DNA of 64,000 bases from Massilia forsythiae. GTDB lineage: Bacteria; Pseudomonadota; Gammaproteobacteria; Burkholderiales; Burkholderiaceae_D. The first letter of the stretch is position 1. Each line of letters begins with the position of its first letter. Both the position numbers and the translations under genes were made by a program. The notes beneath the pieces are model-generated. The model saw only the letters and a program-made list of their open reading frames with translations, had not been told where the DNA came from and did no database searches. The stretch covers positions 4,030,001 to 4,094,000 of the forward strand of contig NZ_CP051685.1 of the NCBI RefSeq assembly GCF_012849555.1, read 5' to 3'. Shown here in pieces: positions 40,232-48,331 of the stretch.

Positions 40232-40941
40232 ATACAGAAGACAAGAGCGGACCGGTGCGCGTCGCCGTGTTCGGCAGCTTCCACCGCGGCTTCCACGTGC
40301 TGAGCGAACTGCTCAAGGGACCGCTGAGCGCCCGGGTACGGGTGGTCGGCGTGGCCACCGACGACATCGAGGCGGCCTTCGTCAGCCGCGAGCGGCGCGT
40401 GTGGTCGTATCCGCACTATCCCGAGGAACGGACCATGGTCGAGCGGCTGGCCGCGGCGCATGGCTTGAGCGCCTACAAGGGCAAGGTCAAGACGGCCGAG
40501 TTCTACCGCCTCTACGAAGAGGAATGGCGTCCCGACGTGTGCCTGTCCGCCACGTTCGGCCAGCGCTACGACGCGCGCCTGTTCGGCTATCCGCGCCTGG
40601 GCTTCTATAACCTGCATCCCTGTATCGACGACGGCTGGCCGTCCGCCTTCGCCGGCCCGAATCCGTACCAGGCCCTGATCGACGCCGGCGCCGACCACAG
40701 CGTGGTCGCCATGCATGCCGTCGACGACGGCTTCGACACCGGCAAGCTGCTGGCGCTGTCGGAACCGGTCTGGATTCCGCCCGGTGCCACAGTGGTCGAC
40801 CTGCACCGCATCTCGTCGCCGGCCGCCGCCCGCTTCGCGATGCAGGAACTGGAAAAACTGCTGGACGCGGCCGCCTGCGACGGCGCCCGCGCCGCTGCCG
40901 CTGCTGCTCGCGCCATCGACGCCGCCGCCGCCATCCCATGA
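40225..40941 (+). CDS. Formyltransferase-like protein inside the T6SS operon
   Basis: A 238-residue protein with the Formyl_trans_N fold pattern: an N-terminal strand-loop (VRVAVFGSFHRGFHVLSELL), then NLHP with N129 and H131, and DDGFDTGKLL with D171. These correspond to the Asn-His-Asp triad of N10-formyltetrahydrofolate-dependent formyltransferases (PurN, Fmt). The usual SLLPxxxG loop is replaced by CIDDGWPSAFAGPNPYQ, and the C-terminal tRNA-binding domain of Fmt is absent. It overlaps tssM by seven bases and tssA by four (ATGA), so it is part of the operon. The acceptor is unknown; sugar-nucleotide or protein amines are possibilities. Confidence 0.8.
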   Translation: MVDTEDKSGPVRVAVFGSFHRGFHVLSELLKGPLSARVRVVGVATDDIEAAFVSRERRVWSYPHYPEERTMVERLAAAHGLSAYKGKVKTAEFYRLYEEEWRPDVCLSATFGQRYDARLFGYPRLGFYNLHPCIDDGWPSAFAGPNPYQALIDAGADHSVVAMHAVDDGFDTGKLLALSEPVWIPPGATVVDLHRISSPAAARFAMQELEKLLDAAACDGARAAAAAARAIDAAAAIP

Positions 40942-42059
40942 ACGATTCCCGCTTTTTGCCGCCGACCGGGTTGCTGAGCAGCGCGCAGCTCGGCGAACTC
41001 GACGCGCTGTGCCAGCCGATCGATGCGGACGCGCCGTGCGGACCGCCGATCCGCTTCGACCCGATCTTCACCGAAATCCGCCTGGCGCGCGAAGAGGACG
41101 ACCCGAACCTGCCGATGGGCGTGTGGGAGCGTCCCTTGAAGCGGGCCGACTGGGCCCAGATCGAAGCGCGCTGCAAGACCACCCTGATGCACCATTCGAA
41201 GGACCTGCAGATCGCCGCCTGGCTGGCCGAGGCGTGGACGCGCCAGCACGGCTTCGACGGCCTGTTCCGCGGGCTGGTGCTGGTCGAGCGCCTCTTGGTG
41301 CGCTTCTGGGACACGCTGCATCCGCGGCTGGACGACGACGGCGACGCCGAGCTGCGCGTGGCGCCGCTGGAGTGGATGAATGCGTCGCTGGCGTCGACGC
41401 TGCGCGTGCAGATTCCGGTCTTGCGCGACCTAGCGCCGGCCAGCCGCTTCACCCTGGCCGACTGGGAGAGGTTGACCAGCGACGAGCTGTCGCCGGCGCG
41501 CCAGGAAGAGGCGCGCAAGGCAATCGCCGCGGGCGGCGAGGCGCAGCTGACGCGCGCCGACCTGATCGCCAGCGCCATGGCCGGCCTGGGCGCCGAAGTC
41601 GGGCGCAGCACCCGGCTGGTGCGCGGCTGCCTGGAAGCGCTCTCGTCGATTTCCGGCTTCACCGACGACCGCCTCGGCATGGAGGCGCCGAACATGTCGA
41701 GACTGCGCGACACGCTGCGCGCGATGGAGCGCGTACTGCAACAGATGGCGCCCGCCGCCGGAGGTGACACGATGGAACAGCAGGACGAGACGGCGGCGCC
41801 GGATGCGCAGCCCGGGAGCGTCGCGGCTGCGGCGCCGGCGCCGGTCAAGGCCGGCTGGCGCAATCGCGACGAAGCCTACGCCGCGCTGGAAGCGATCGCC
41901 GATTACCTGAACCGGATCGAACCGCACAGCCCCACGCCCTACCTGCTGCGGCGCGCCGTCAACTGGGGCCGCATGCCGCTGCCGGAACTGATGGCCGAGA
42001 TCATCCGCGAGGAGGGCGACCTGAACCGCCTGGGCCACCTGCTGGGACTGAACGGTTGA
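40938..42059 (+). CDS. tssA: T6SS assembly protein TssA
   Basis: A 373-residue protein with the N-terminal ImpA_N domain: LLSSAQLGELDALCQPIDAD, CGPPIRFDPIFTEIRLAREE, and TLMHHSKDLQIAAWLAEAW. A Pro/Ala-rich linker (about 280-305) leads to a short C-terminal domain with SPTPYLLRRAVNWGRMPLPE, typical of short TssA proteins that cap or prime tube-sheath growth. Last gene of the T6SS operon; only 12 bases separate it from the convergent phosphatase gene, with no terminator seen between them. Confidence 0.94.
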   Translation: MNDSRFLPPTGLLSSAQLGELDALCQPIDADAPCGPPIRFDPIFTEIRLAREEDDPNLPMGVWERPLKRADWAQIEARCKTTLMHHSKDLQIAAWLAEAWTRQHGFDGLFRGLVLVERLLVRFWDTLHPRLDDDGDAELRVAPLEWMNASLASTLRVQIPVLRDLAPASRFTLADWERLTSDELSPARQEEARKAIAAGGEAQLTRADLIASAMAGLGAEVGRSTRLVRGCLEALSSISGFTDDRLGMEAPNMSRLRDTLRAMERVLQQMAPAAGGDTMEQQDETAAPDAQPGSVAAAAPAPVKAGWRNRDEAYAALEAIADYLNRIEPHSPTPYLLRRAVNWGRMPLPELMAEIIREEGDLNRLGHLLGLNG

Positions 42060-42071
42060 CGGCAGCGCCGC

Positions 42072-43598
42072 TCAGCGCGCGTAGCACACGCGCAGCGAGG
42101 CGACGTCGTAGTAGTGGCTGGCGGGCGCGATGCGGGCGCCGTCGCAGGCCGGCTTGAAGTCGGTCTCGGCCTCGTTCCACAGCATGCGTACGATGCGCCG
42201 GCCATCCGGGTGGCGGTAGACGTCCCACTGCAGGTTGGCGCTGTACGGAGCAAGGTCGGCGCTGCGCCAGCGGTGGGCGGCGGCGCCGTACGTGGCCGCC
42301 TGCGGCAGCGGCTCGGACTTGCCGGGCAGGCCGAGCGCGGCGGCCAGCGGGATCATGATCTCGGCATGGGTGAAGCGCAGGTGCACGCCGGGCTCGTCGC
42401 CATCCAGTTCGCGCAGCAGTTCGCCGACCAGGCCGGCGGCCATGCGCCAGGTGACGCCGTCCTGTTCGCGCAGGCCCGGTCCTTTTTCATAAAAATCCTC
42501 GGCATCCTTCAGGCGCGCCAGCAGGCGCGCGTGCTGCGGCGGCAGGTAGGCGCCGAAGTCGCGGCCATCCAGTTCGCGCGCCAGGCCGGGCGCGATGTCG
42601 TGCACCTCGCCCAGCGCCTGCAGGGCATCGACGGCATTCGCGATCACGGCCTTGCCGTCGCCCTGCAGCGTGGTATCGAACCCGCCGGCGCCGGTGAAGG
42701 TGACGCTGCCGGTGTTGGCGGTGCGGATGGCGCCGCGTTCCAGGCGCGCCAGGAAGGCCGGACGGAACAGGCGGCCCAGCACCGCGTGCGCGGCCGGCTG
42801 CAGGCGCGGGTCGGCCTCGATGACGTCCAGCCTGGCGGCGAGCGCGGGGCCGGCGAGGTAGGCCTGGTAGGCAAGGCTGGCGCGGAACACCTCGGCGCGC
42901 CAGCCTTGCTGCGCGTCGCCGCCGGCGCCGCTGTCCGTTTTCGCGTTCAGCTTGTGGAAGTACAGCGTGTAGCGGTTGGCGCCGGCTTCCTGTACTTGCG
43001 GCGCCAGCGCCGGCCGCGCCTGCAGCAGCGCCTTGACGTAGGCGGCGGCGCTGTCGCGGGCGCGGTCGACGCCCGAGTGCTCGACCACGATGGCGCCGCC
43101 GCCGGCGCCGGCGCCGTCGAACAGCGCGGGCAGGCGCGCGACCGTGCGCCGGGCGAGCCCGCGGTGCTCGTCGATGCCGATCAGCGACAGGTTGCCGTAG
43201 CCGGGCTTGGCGACGCCGTCGACGCCGGCGCCCAGCACCGCGTTCGCGCGGATCAGCGCTTCCAGGTCGGCCTGCAGGCGTGCGCCCAGCGGCGTCAGCG
43301 CCCGGTCGTCGCGCGCGCGACGGCACAGGTTCAGCAATGCCAGCTCGCCCTTCATGCCGGTCAGGCCGCGCGCGCCGTGGCGCGCCACCAGCTGCAGCTG
43401 CACCGGTACGAAGCCGGCCGGCGCAGGCTCGTACGTGGCCGGGTCCTGGCGCGGCGCGTAGGGCAGCTTGGTGCCGCCCACGGTGTCCCGCAGGGTCGCG
43501 GACGAAGGCGCGGCCGCGGCCGTGCCGAGGCAGGCCAGCAGCGCCGCGGCGAGCGCGCTCCGGTTCAAGGCGGCACGGGCCGCGGCAGTGCATCTCAC
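42072..43598 (-). CDS. Secreted histidine acid phosphatase (MINPP/phytase-like)
   Basis: Branch-2 histidine phosphatase of 508 residues. The catalytic RHGxR motif is at 73-77 (RHGARGLT) and the acid motif is HAE at 411-413 (FTHAEIM). HAE rather than HD is characteristic of multiple inositol polyphosphate phosphatases and related phytases. A signal peptide follows the basic start (ALNRSALAAALLACLGTAAAA). GTG at 43598 overlaps the stop of the TonB receptor (GTGA); a TTG 13 codons downstream is an alternative. Coupling to a TonB receptor suggests extracellular or periplasmic release of phosphate from organic phosphates such as inositol phosphates. Substrate is inferred. Confidence 0.85.
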   Translation of the reverse strand: MRCTAAARAALNRSALAAALLACLGTAAAAPSSATLRDTVGGTKLPYAPRQDPATYEPAPAGFVPVQLQLVARHGARGLTGMKGELALLNLCRRARDDRALTPLGARLQADLEALIRANAVLGAGVDGVAKPGYGNLSLIGIDEHRGLARRTVARLPALFDGAGAGGGAIVVEHSGVDRARDSAAAYVKALLQARPALAPQVQEAGANRYTLYFHKLNAKTDSGAGGDAQQGWRAEVFRASLAYQAYLAGPALAARLDVIEADPRLQPAAHAVLGRLFRPAFLARLERGAIRTANTGSVTFTGAGGFDTTLQGDGKAVIANAVDALQALGEVHDIAPGLARELDGRDFGAYLPPQHARLLARLKDAEDFYEKGPGLREQDGVTWRMAAGLVGELLRELDGDEPGVHLRFTHAEIMIPLAAALGLPGKSEPLPQAATYGAAAHRWRSADLAPYSANLQWDVYRHPDGRRIVRMLWNEAETDFKPACDGARIAPASHYYDVASLRVCYAR

Positions 43599-46117
43599 AG
43601 CACGGTCCCCACCAGGCTCAGGCGGAAGGTGCGCCCGTACTGCTCGTTCTGCACGTTGTATTGCTTGCTGCCCAGGTAGACGTAGTAGCGTTCGCGCGTG
43701 AGGTTGAGCACCTCGAAACCGAGCTTGACGCGTGGCGTCAATTGGTAGCGCAGCGAAAAGTCGACCTGGGTCTGGGCATCGACCCAGTTGTCCTGGCCGG
43801 CGTCGAGCACGTCGGCGCCGGTCTGCAGCAGGTAGCGCGACTTCATGTTGGCGGCGATGCGGGTGCTCAGCGGGCCGGTCTCGTAGCCGACCATCAGGTT
43901 CCAGATGCGGTCCGACTGGCCCGGCAGGGAAACCGAGCGCGAACGCGGCGCGCCGCTGCTCTTGTCGAAGCGCGACAGGCGCGAATCGGAACTGGTCAGG
44001 GTGCCGTTGGCGCCGACGATCAAGCCGCTCCACGGGCCGGGCAGGAAGCGCAGCGCCTGGTTGTAGTTGATCTCGACGCCTTTCACCGAAGCGTCGTCGC
44101 CGTTGACGAAGCCGGTGGCGGTGGTGAAGCCGGTCCAGGCGCCGCTGCCGGCCAGGTTGGTCTGGTAAGTGAAATCCTTGATCTCCTTGCTGAAACCGTA
44201 CAGCGACAGCGTGCCGTCGGCGCCGAACACGCGCTCGATGCCGAGGTCGAGGTTGTTCGCGCGCAGCGGCTTCAAGTCCGGGTTGCCGATGGTGGCCTCG
44301 GTCGGGCTGGCGTAGGCGATGCCCGGCGCCAGCTGGCCGAAGTTGGCGCGCACCACGGCGCGCGTGAGCGCGGCGCGGATGCTGGTGTCGCCGTCCAAGC
44401 GGTAGCGCAACTGCAGGTTGGGTAGCAGGTTCGAATACGACTGGCTGCTGCGTATCGGCGTGACTGCGTTCGTGCTCGACACCTGGTTGCCGTCCGCGCC
44501 GAAGCTGGTGTGCTCGCCGCGCACGCCCAGCAGCAGGCGCCAGTCGCCGAAGGTCGTGGCGTCCTGCACGTACCAGGCGCGGATGTTTTCGCGCAGCGCC
44601 CAGTCGTTGACGACCGATGCCGACAGGCTGCGCGCCGCGGCTGCGTTCAGGCCGGCCACGCGCGCGCGCACCAGCTCCGGGTCGATGGCCAAGCCGATCC
44701 GTTGCGGGAAGTCGACCGGCGAAGCGCTGGTGAAATTCGCCAGCGTGGCGGCGCCCGCGCCCCAGTAATTGGGACTGGACGCGCTGGCGCTGGTGAAGGC
44801 CCACTGGTCGGTGTCGTTGGTCTTGTTGCGGCGGCTCGCCTTGGCGCCGAACTTCAGCGTGGATTCGAGCTCGCCCAGCGCGAAGCGGCGGCTCAGGTCG
44901 AACTGCGCATGCTTTTCCTGGTCGCGGCTGGCGCGGCTCTGGTACGTGATCGCGTTCAGGTTGTAGCGGCTGGCGTCGTACAAGCCCGCCGGGCCGGCGA
45001 TGAGCGGCAGTTCGGTGCCGCTGAAGGAGAGGCCAGCCACGCCGTTCTGGCGGAACTGGACGTCGTTGAGGGCATTCGGCTGGTCTTCGTCGGCGTGGCT
45101 GACGCCAACGCTGCCGGCGAATTTCCAGTCGCCGGCGCTGCGCTCGCCGGCCAGCACGGCCGAATCGATGGTGCGGACGTACTTGCGCTGGCGCAGGCGG
45201 CGCTCGGCGCGCCCGCTGAAGGTGGCGCCCTCGGCCGCCGAGCCGCCCGTGATGTTGCCGATGGTGAGGCGGTCGCGGATCTCGTCGTCGCTGAAGCTGC
45301 TGTGGAAGGTCTTCAGGCTCAGGCTCGTATCGCGTCCGGGGCGGTAATCCAGGTTGACGGCAGCGGACTTGTTCTCGCGCGTCGGCCGGTAGTCGCGCAG
45401 CTCGACGCCGGCCAGGCGGCCGTTGCTCCAGGCGCCGCCGGTCTCGACGTCATTGGAGGCCAGCTTGCGCCGGTCGGCGCTGGCGCCGATGGCGATGCCG
45501 AATCGCCCACCCCCGAAGCGGTCGGCCCACAGCAGCCCGGCCTGCGGACTATGCTGCTTCGCCAGCGTGTTGTAGCCGTCGCCCAGGCTCAGGTTCAGCA
45601 GCGGGTTTTTTACATCGAAGGCGGACATGGTCTTGACTTCCACGGTCCCGCCCAGGGAATTGGCATCCATGTCCGGCGTCAGGGTCTTGGTCACTTCGAG
45701 CGAGCGTACCATCCCGGCCGGCAGCACGTCGAGCGACACGCCGCGGCGGCCGTTCTCCGGCGCCGGCACCAGCGCGCCGTTGATGGTGACCGCGTTCAGG
45801 TCCGGCCCCAGGCCGCGCACCGTCACGTAGCGGCCTTCGCCCTGGTCGCGCTGCACCGAGATGCCGGGCAGGCGCGCCGCCGCTTCGGAGGCGTTGATGT
45901 CGGGCAGGGCGCCGATGTCGTCGGCGCTGACCACGCTGACGATGTTGTCCGCGCCTTCCTGTTGCAGGATGGCCTTGCGGATGCTGGCGCGCTGGCCGGT
46001 GACGGTGACGGTGTTGTCGGCGGGCGCCTGCTGGGCCTGGGCCTGGCAGGCACACGCCCAGCAGACCGCCAGGGCCAGGATGCGTGGTCGGGGAAGGCGG
46101 CGCGGAATCGCTTGCAT
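43595..46117 (-). CDS. TonB-dependent receptor (Xanthomonas/Caulobacter type)
   Basis: An 840-residue outer-membrane receptor. A signal peptide (PRILALAVCWACACQAQAQ) is followed by a plug domain (IVSVVSADDIGALPDINASE, RYVTVRGLGPDLNAVTINGA, ENGRRGVSLDVLPAGMV) and a barrel ending in a C-terminal strand (YGRTFRLSLVGTVL). The plug style fits the TonB-Xanth-Caul subfamily, often linked to uptake of complex organic substrates. The start at 46117 has GAGAG upstream. Upstream lies a Pho-box-like promoter, and downstream the coupled histidine phosphatase, so it probably imports a phosphate-containing compound under phosphate limitation. That role is inferred. Confidence 0.92.
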   Translation of the reverse strand: MQAIPRRLPRPRILALAVCWACACQAQAQQAPADNTVTVTGQRASIRKAILQQEGADNIVSVVSADDIGALPDINASEAAARLPGISVQRDQGEGRYVTVRGLGPDLNAVTINGALVPAPENGRRGVSLDVLPAGMVRSLEVTKTLTPDMDANSLGGTVEVKTMSAFDVKNPLLNLSLGDGYNTLAKQHSPQAGLLWADRFGGGRFGIAIGASADRRKLASNDVETGGAWSNGRLAGVELRDYRPTRENKSAAVNLDYRPGRDTSLSLKTFHSSFSDDEIRDRLTIGNITGGSAAEGATFSGRAERRLRQRKYVRTIDSAVLAGERSAGDWKFAGSVGVSHADEDQPNALNDVQFRQNGVAGLSFSGTELPLIAGPAGLYDASRYNLNAITYQSRASRDQEKHAQFDLSRRFALGELESTLKFGAKASRRNKTNDTDQWAFTSASASSPNYWGAGAATLANFTSASPVDFPQRIGLAIDPELVRARVAGLNAAAARSLSASVVNDWALRENIRAWYVQDATTFGDWRLLLGVRGEHTSFGADGNQVSSTNAVTPIRSSQSYSNLLPNLQLRYRLDGDTSIRAALTRAVVRANFGQLAPGIAYASPTEATIGNPDLKPLRANNLDLGIERVFGADGTLSLYGFSKEIKDFTYQTNLAGSGAWTGFTTATGFVNGDDASVKGVEINYNQALRFLPGPWSGLIVGANGTLTSSDSRLSRFDKSSGAPRSRSVSLPGQSDRIWNLMVGYETGPLSTRIAANMKSRYLLQTGADVLDAGQDNWVDAQTQVDFSLRYQLTPRVKLGFEVLNLTRERYYVYLGSKQYNVQNEQYGRTFRLSLVGTVL

Positions 46118-46145
46118 GGGGCTCTCGGTAAATGCGAAAGCCGCC

Positions 46146-46179
46146 ACTGTAGTCACGCCATGTGACGCCGTGATGACGA
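46146..46179 (-). promoter_or_regulatory. Pho-box-like promoter upstream of TonB receptor/phosphatase
   Basis: On the minus strand two heptamers, TCGTCAT (46179-46173) and GCGTCAC (46168-46162), are repeated with an 11-base period (four-base spacer). They match the GTCAT/GTCAC core of the PhoB consensus CTGTCAT-N4-CTGTCAC. Exactly 10 bases after the second heptamer comes TACAGT (46151-46146) as a -10 element, the same geometry as the E. coli phoA promoter. The start codon is 29 bases further. The phosphatase downstream fits PhoB control. Confidence 0.6.
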
Positions 46180-46230
46180 AATGTCACGGCATTGCGCCGC
46201 CGGACGTCTTACCTCAGTCGCCCGCCGACT

Positions 46231-47604
46231 TCAAGCCCACCCGCCCGCGCCGATCCAGCGCAGCGCGGCCAGCGACGGCATGAACAGGTACTCCCCGCCG
46301 CGCAGCCGGTTGAAGGTGGTGATGCCGTCCACGCGCCGCCGCACCGGGTCTTGCGGGATGGTGAACGTGCCCGGCGCCTCGTGCAGGCCGACCAGCGGAT
46401 CGCGCTCCTCGCCCAGGTCGATGAAGTTGCCGCGGTTGATCCATTCCTGCTGCAGGAATTCGATGGTGTCGTAGGCGCGCGCGCTGATGAAGATGAAGAA
46501 GATGCCGCGTTCTTCCTTGCCGTCGTCGGCCGCCGTCAGGTCCGGGCGCCACTTCGGCCCGAAGGTGGAGGAGCGGCGGATGATGCGGTGGATGTTGACG
46601 TCGGTGAGGATGGTCAGCTTGCCGTCGCGCGGGTTCAGGCGGCGCATGTGCGATGCGTGCGGGCAGATGAAGCCGCGCGCGTCGCCGGAAAAGTCGAAGG
46701 CGTTGTTGCGCGCCGGGTCGGCGCCCAGGTCCGGATCGTCGCGCTCCGGCGCCAGGTTCAAGGGCGCGCCCGAGCGCCAGCGCCCGACCATCTTGGCCGC
46801 CAGCCGTTCCTGCGCATCCGCGCCGTCGGCATGGTCGCGCACAAAATCGTTGAAGGCGCCGGGCCGGCTGGCGTACTTGCGCAGCACCACGAAGGAACCG
46901 TTGCGCCCCAGTTCGGGCGGCTGCGGCATCGCCAGCGGCGCGCCGGTCTCGCTGTTTTCGCCCAGGATGAATTCGCCGGCGGCGATGGCGCGTTCCTGGC
47001 CCGGCAGCGGATCGACGCCGCTGCCGGCCACGGCCGGCTGCGAGATCGAGTCGCGGAAGCCGAACGGGTTTTTCGCATCGGCGTCGGCGCCGAAGGCGTG
47101 GCTGCCGACCAGGGTCACGCCGCGCGAACGCGCCAGTTCGCCCAGCGCTTTTTCACGCGCCTCGGCCAGGGCCGCCTCGTCGCGCGCATAGATGGTCAGC
47201 GCCAGGTGGCAGTTGCCCGGCTCGAAGGCCGCTTCCCAGTGTGCGGGCGCGTTGCCGTCGACGTCGCGCAGCTGCGCCGCGCGCGCCGCCATGCCTTGGC
47301 GGAAGGGCAGCGGGAAGCTGTCCAGCGACGCCTGCGGCACGCCCAGCGCCTGCAGGCCCTGGTGGCTGAAGGCGGCGCCGATCCAGGCGGCGCGGTCCCC
47401 GGTCCAGCCCGCGGCCGAGGGGATGTGGCCGGCCAGGCGGCGCACCAGGTCGCGCCCGCGCGCGGCATCGTCGAAGCGCAGCATGGCGTGCAGGCCCACG
47501 TAGGGTTCGGGGCGGCTGCGCAGGATCAGCGCCTGGATGTCGTCCAGGGCCAGCGTCGCGCGTTCGTGCCGGAAGCGCGCGGCCAGGTCGGAGAGCAGGC
47601 CCAT
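46231..47604 (-). CDS. Dyp-type haem peroxidase
   Basis: A 457-residue DyP-type peroxidase. Key segments are GFRDSISQPAV around residue 200, corresponding to the distal GxxDG motif but with Ser in place of the final Gly, and CPHASHMRRLNPRD with the proximal haem His and the NPR motif. No Tat or Sec signal is seen, so it is probably cytoplasmic. It starts directly after the stop of the unknown protein gene (zero spacing) and shares the strand with a catalase-like gene, forming a peroxide-handling trio. Length and motifs resemble long DyP proteins. Confidence 0.9.
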   Translation of the reverse strand: MGLLSDLAARFRHERATLALDDIQALILRSRPEPYVGLHAMLRFDDAARGRDLVRRLAGHIPSAAGWTGDRAAWIGAAFSHQGLQALGVPQASLDSFPLPFRQGMAARAAQLRDVDGNAPAHWEAAFEPGNCHLALTIYARDEAALAEAREKALGELARSRGVTLVGSHAFGADADAKNPFGFRDSISQPAVAGSGVDPLPGQERAIAAGEFILGENSETGAPLAMPQPPELGRNGSFVVLRKYASRPGAFNDFVRDHADGADAQERLAAKMVGRWRSGAPLNLAPERDDPDLGADPARNNAFDFSGDARGFICPHASHMRRLNPRDGKLTILTDVNIHRIIRRSSTFGPKWRPDLTAADDGKEERGIFFIFISARAYDTIEFLQQEWINRGNFIDLGEERDPLVGLHEAPGTFTIPQDPVRRRVDGITTFNRLRGGEYLFMPSLAALRWIGAGGWA

Positions 47605-48303
47605 TCAGTAATCCACGCTTTCCGGCTGCGACAGCGCGGCCGTGAGCGCATCGAGCGCGCGGCGCGTGGCCTCGTCCTGCGGCGGACGCTCGGCCAGCGC
47701 GTCGAGGAAGGCGTCCAGCGCCTTTTCCATGCGCTGGTGGCGGCGCGTGTCGACCACCGTCACCTGCGGATTGGCCACGAACCAGCCGGCGGCGTCGATC
47801 TGGTGGCCGGCGATGAAGTCCTTCACCGCCGGGCTGGCGATGCCGGGCCAGCCCTCGACGTTGGCGAACAGCAGGTCCATCAGGTCCGGGATCTTGGTGG
47901 CGAAGTCGTTGATGTAGCTGTCCCAGTCGCCGTCGTAGGTGGTGGCGAACAGGATGCGGGTGTCGTCGTCGAAGAACACGAAGCGCATGTCGTGCAGCGT
48001 CGAGACGCGCTGGGCGCCGTCCATATTGCCGCCGGTGAGGTCGAAGATGCGGCGCAGGCGCTCGGCGCCGCCCGGCTTGAGCGGCGCGATCGCGGTCAGT
48101 TCGGAGACGTTGCCGGACTGCCGGCCGGCGCGCCCGGCCGACGCGGCGCTGCCTTTCAGGTCGGGGTTGTGCTCGCGCACCAGCGCCTCCAGCGCGATCT
48201 TGCCGAGGGTGGGCGCGTCGTGCGCCACCGCCTCGATGCGGCGGCGCGCTTCCTGCAGCCAGGTTTCGTCCTGCAGGCGCGGGTCGGTGGTTTTGTCGGT
48301 CAT
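47605..48303 (-). CDS. Unknown protein between catalase-like and DyP genes
   Basis: A 232-residue soluble protein that I cannot assign to a family. Visible are a central region with FDLTGGNMDGAQRVSTLHDM, FVFFDDDTRILFATTYDGDW and an aromatic FIAGHQIDAAGWFVANPQVT stretch, which looks like a compact alpha/beta domain. No signal peptide or membrane helix. Gene spacing (28 bases after the catalase-like gene, zero bases before DyP) implies shared expression and probably shared function in peroxide or lipid-peroxide metabolism. Confidence 0.8.
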   Translation of the reverse strand: MTDKTTDPRLQDETWLQEARRRIEAVAHDAPTLGKIALEALVREHNPDLKGSAASAGRAGRQSGNVSELTAIAPLKPGGAERLRRIFDLTGGNMDGAQRVSTLHDMRFVFFDDDTRILFATTYDGDWDSYINDFATKIPDLMDLLFANVEGWPGIASPAVKDFIAGHQIDAAGWFVANPQVTVVDTRRHQRMEKALDAFLDALAERPPQDEATRRALDALTAALSQPESVDY

Positions 48304-48331
48304 GCTGCGGTTCCTTTGCGTTGGGTGCGCG

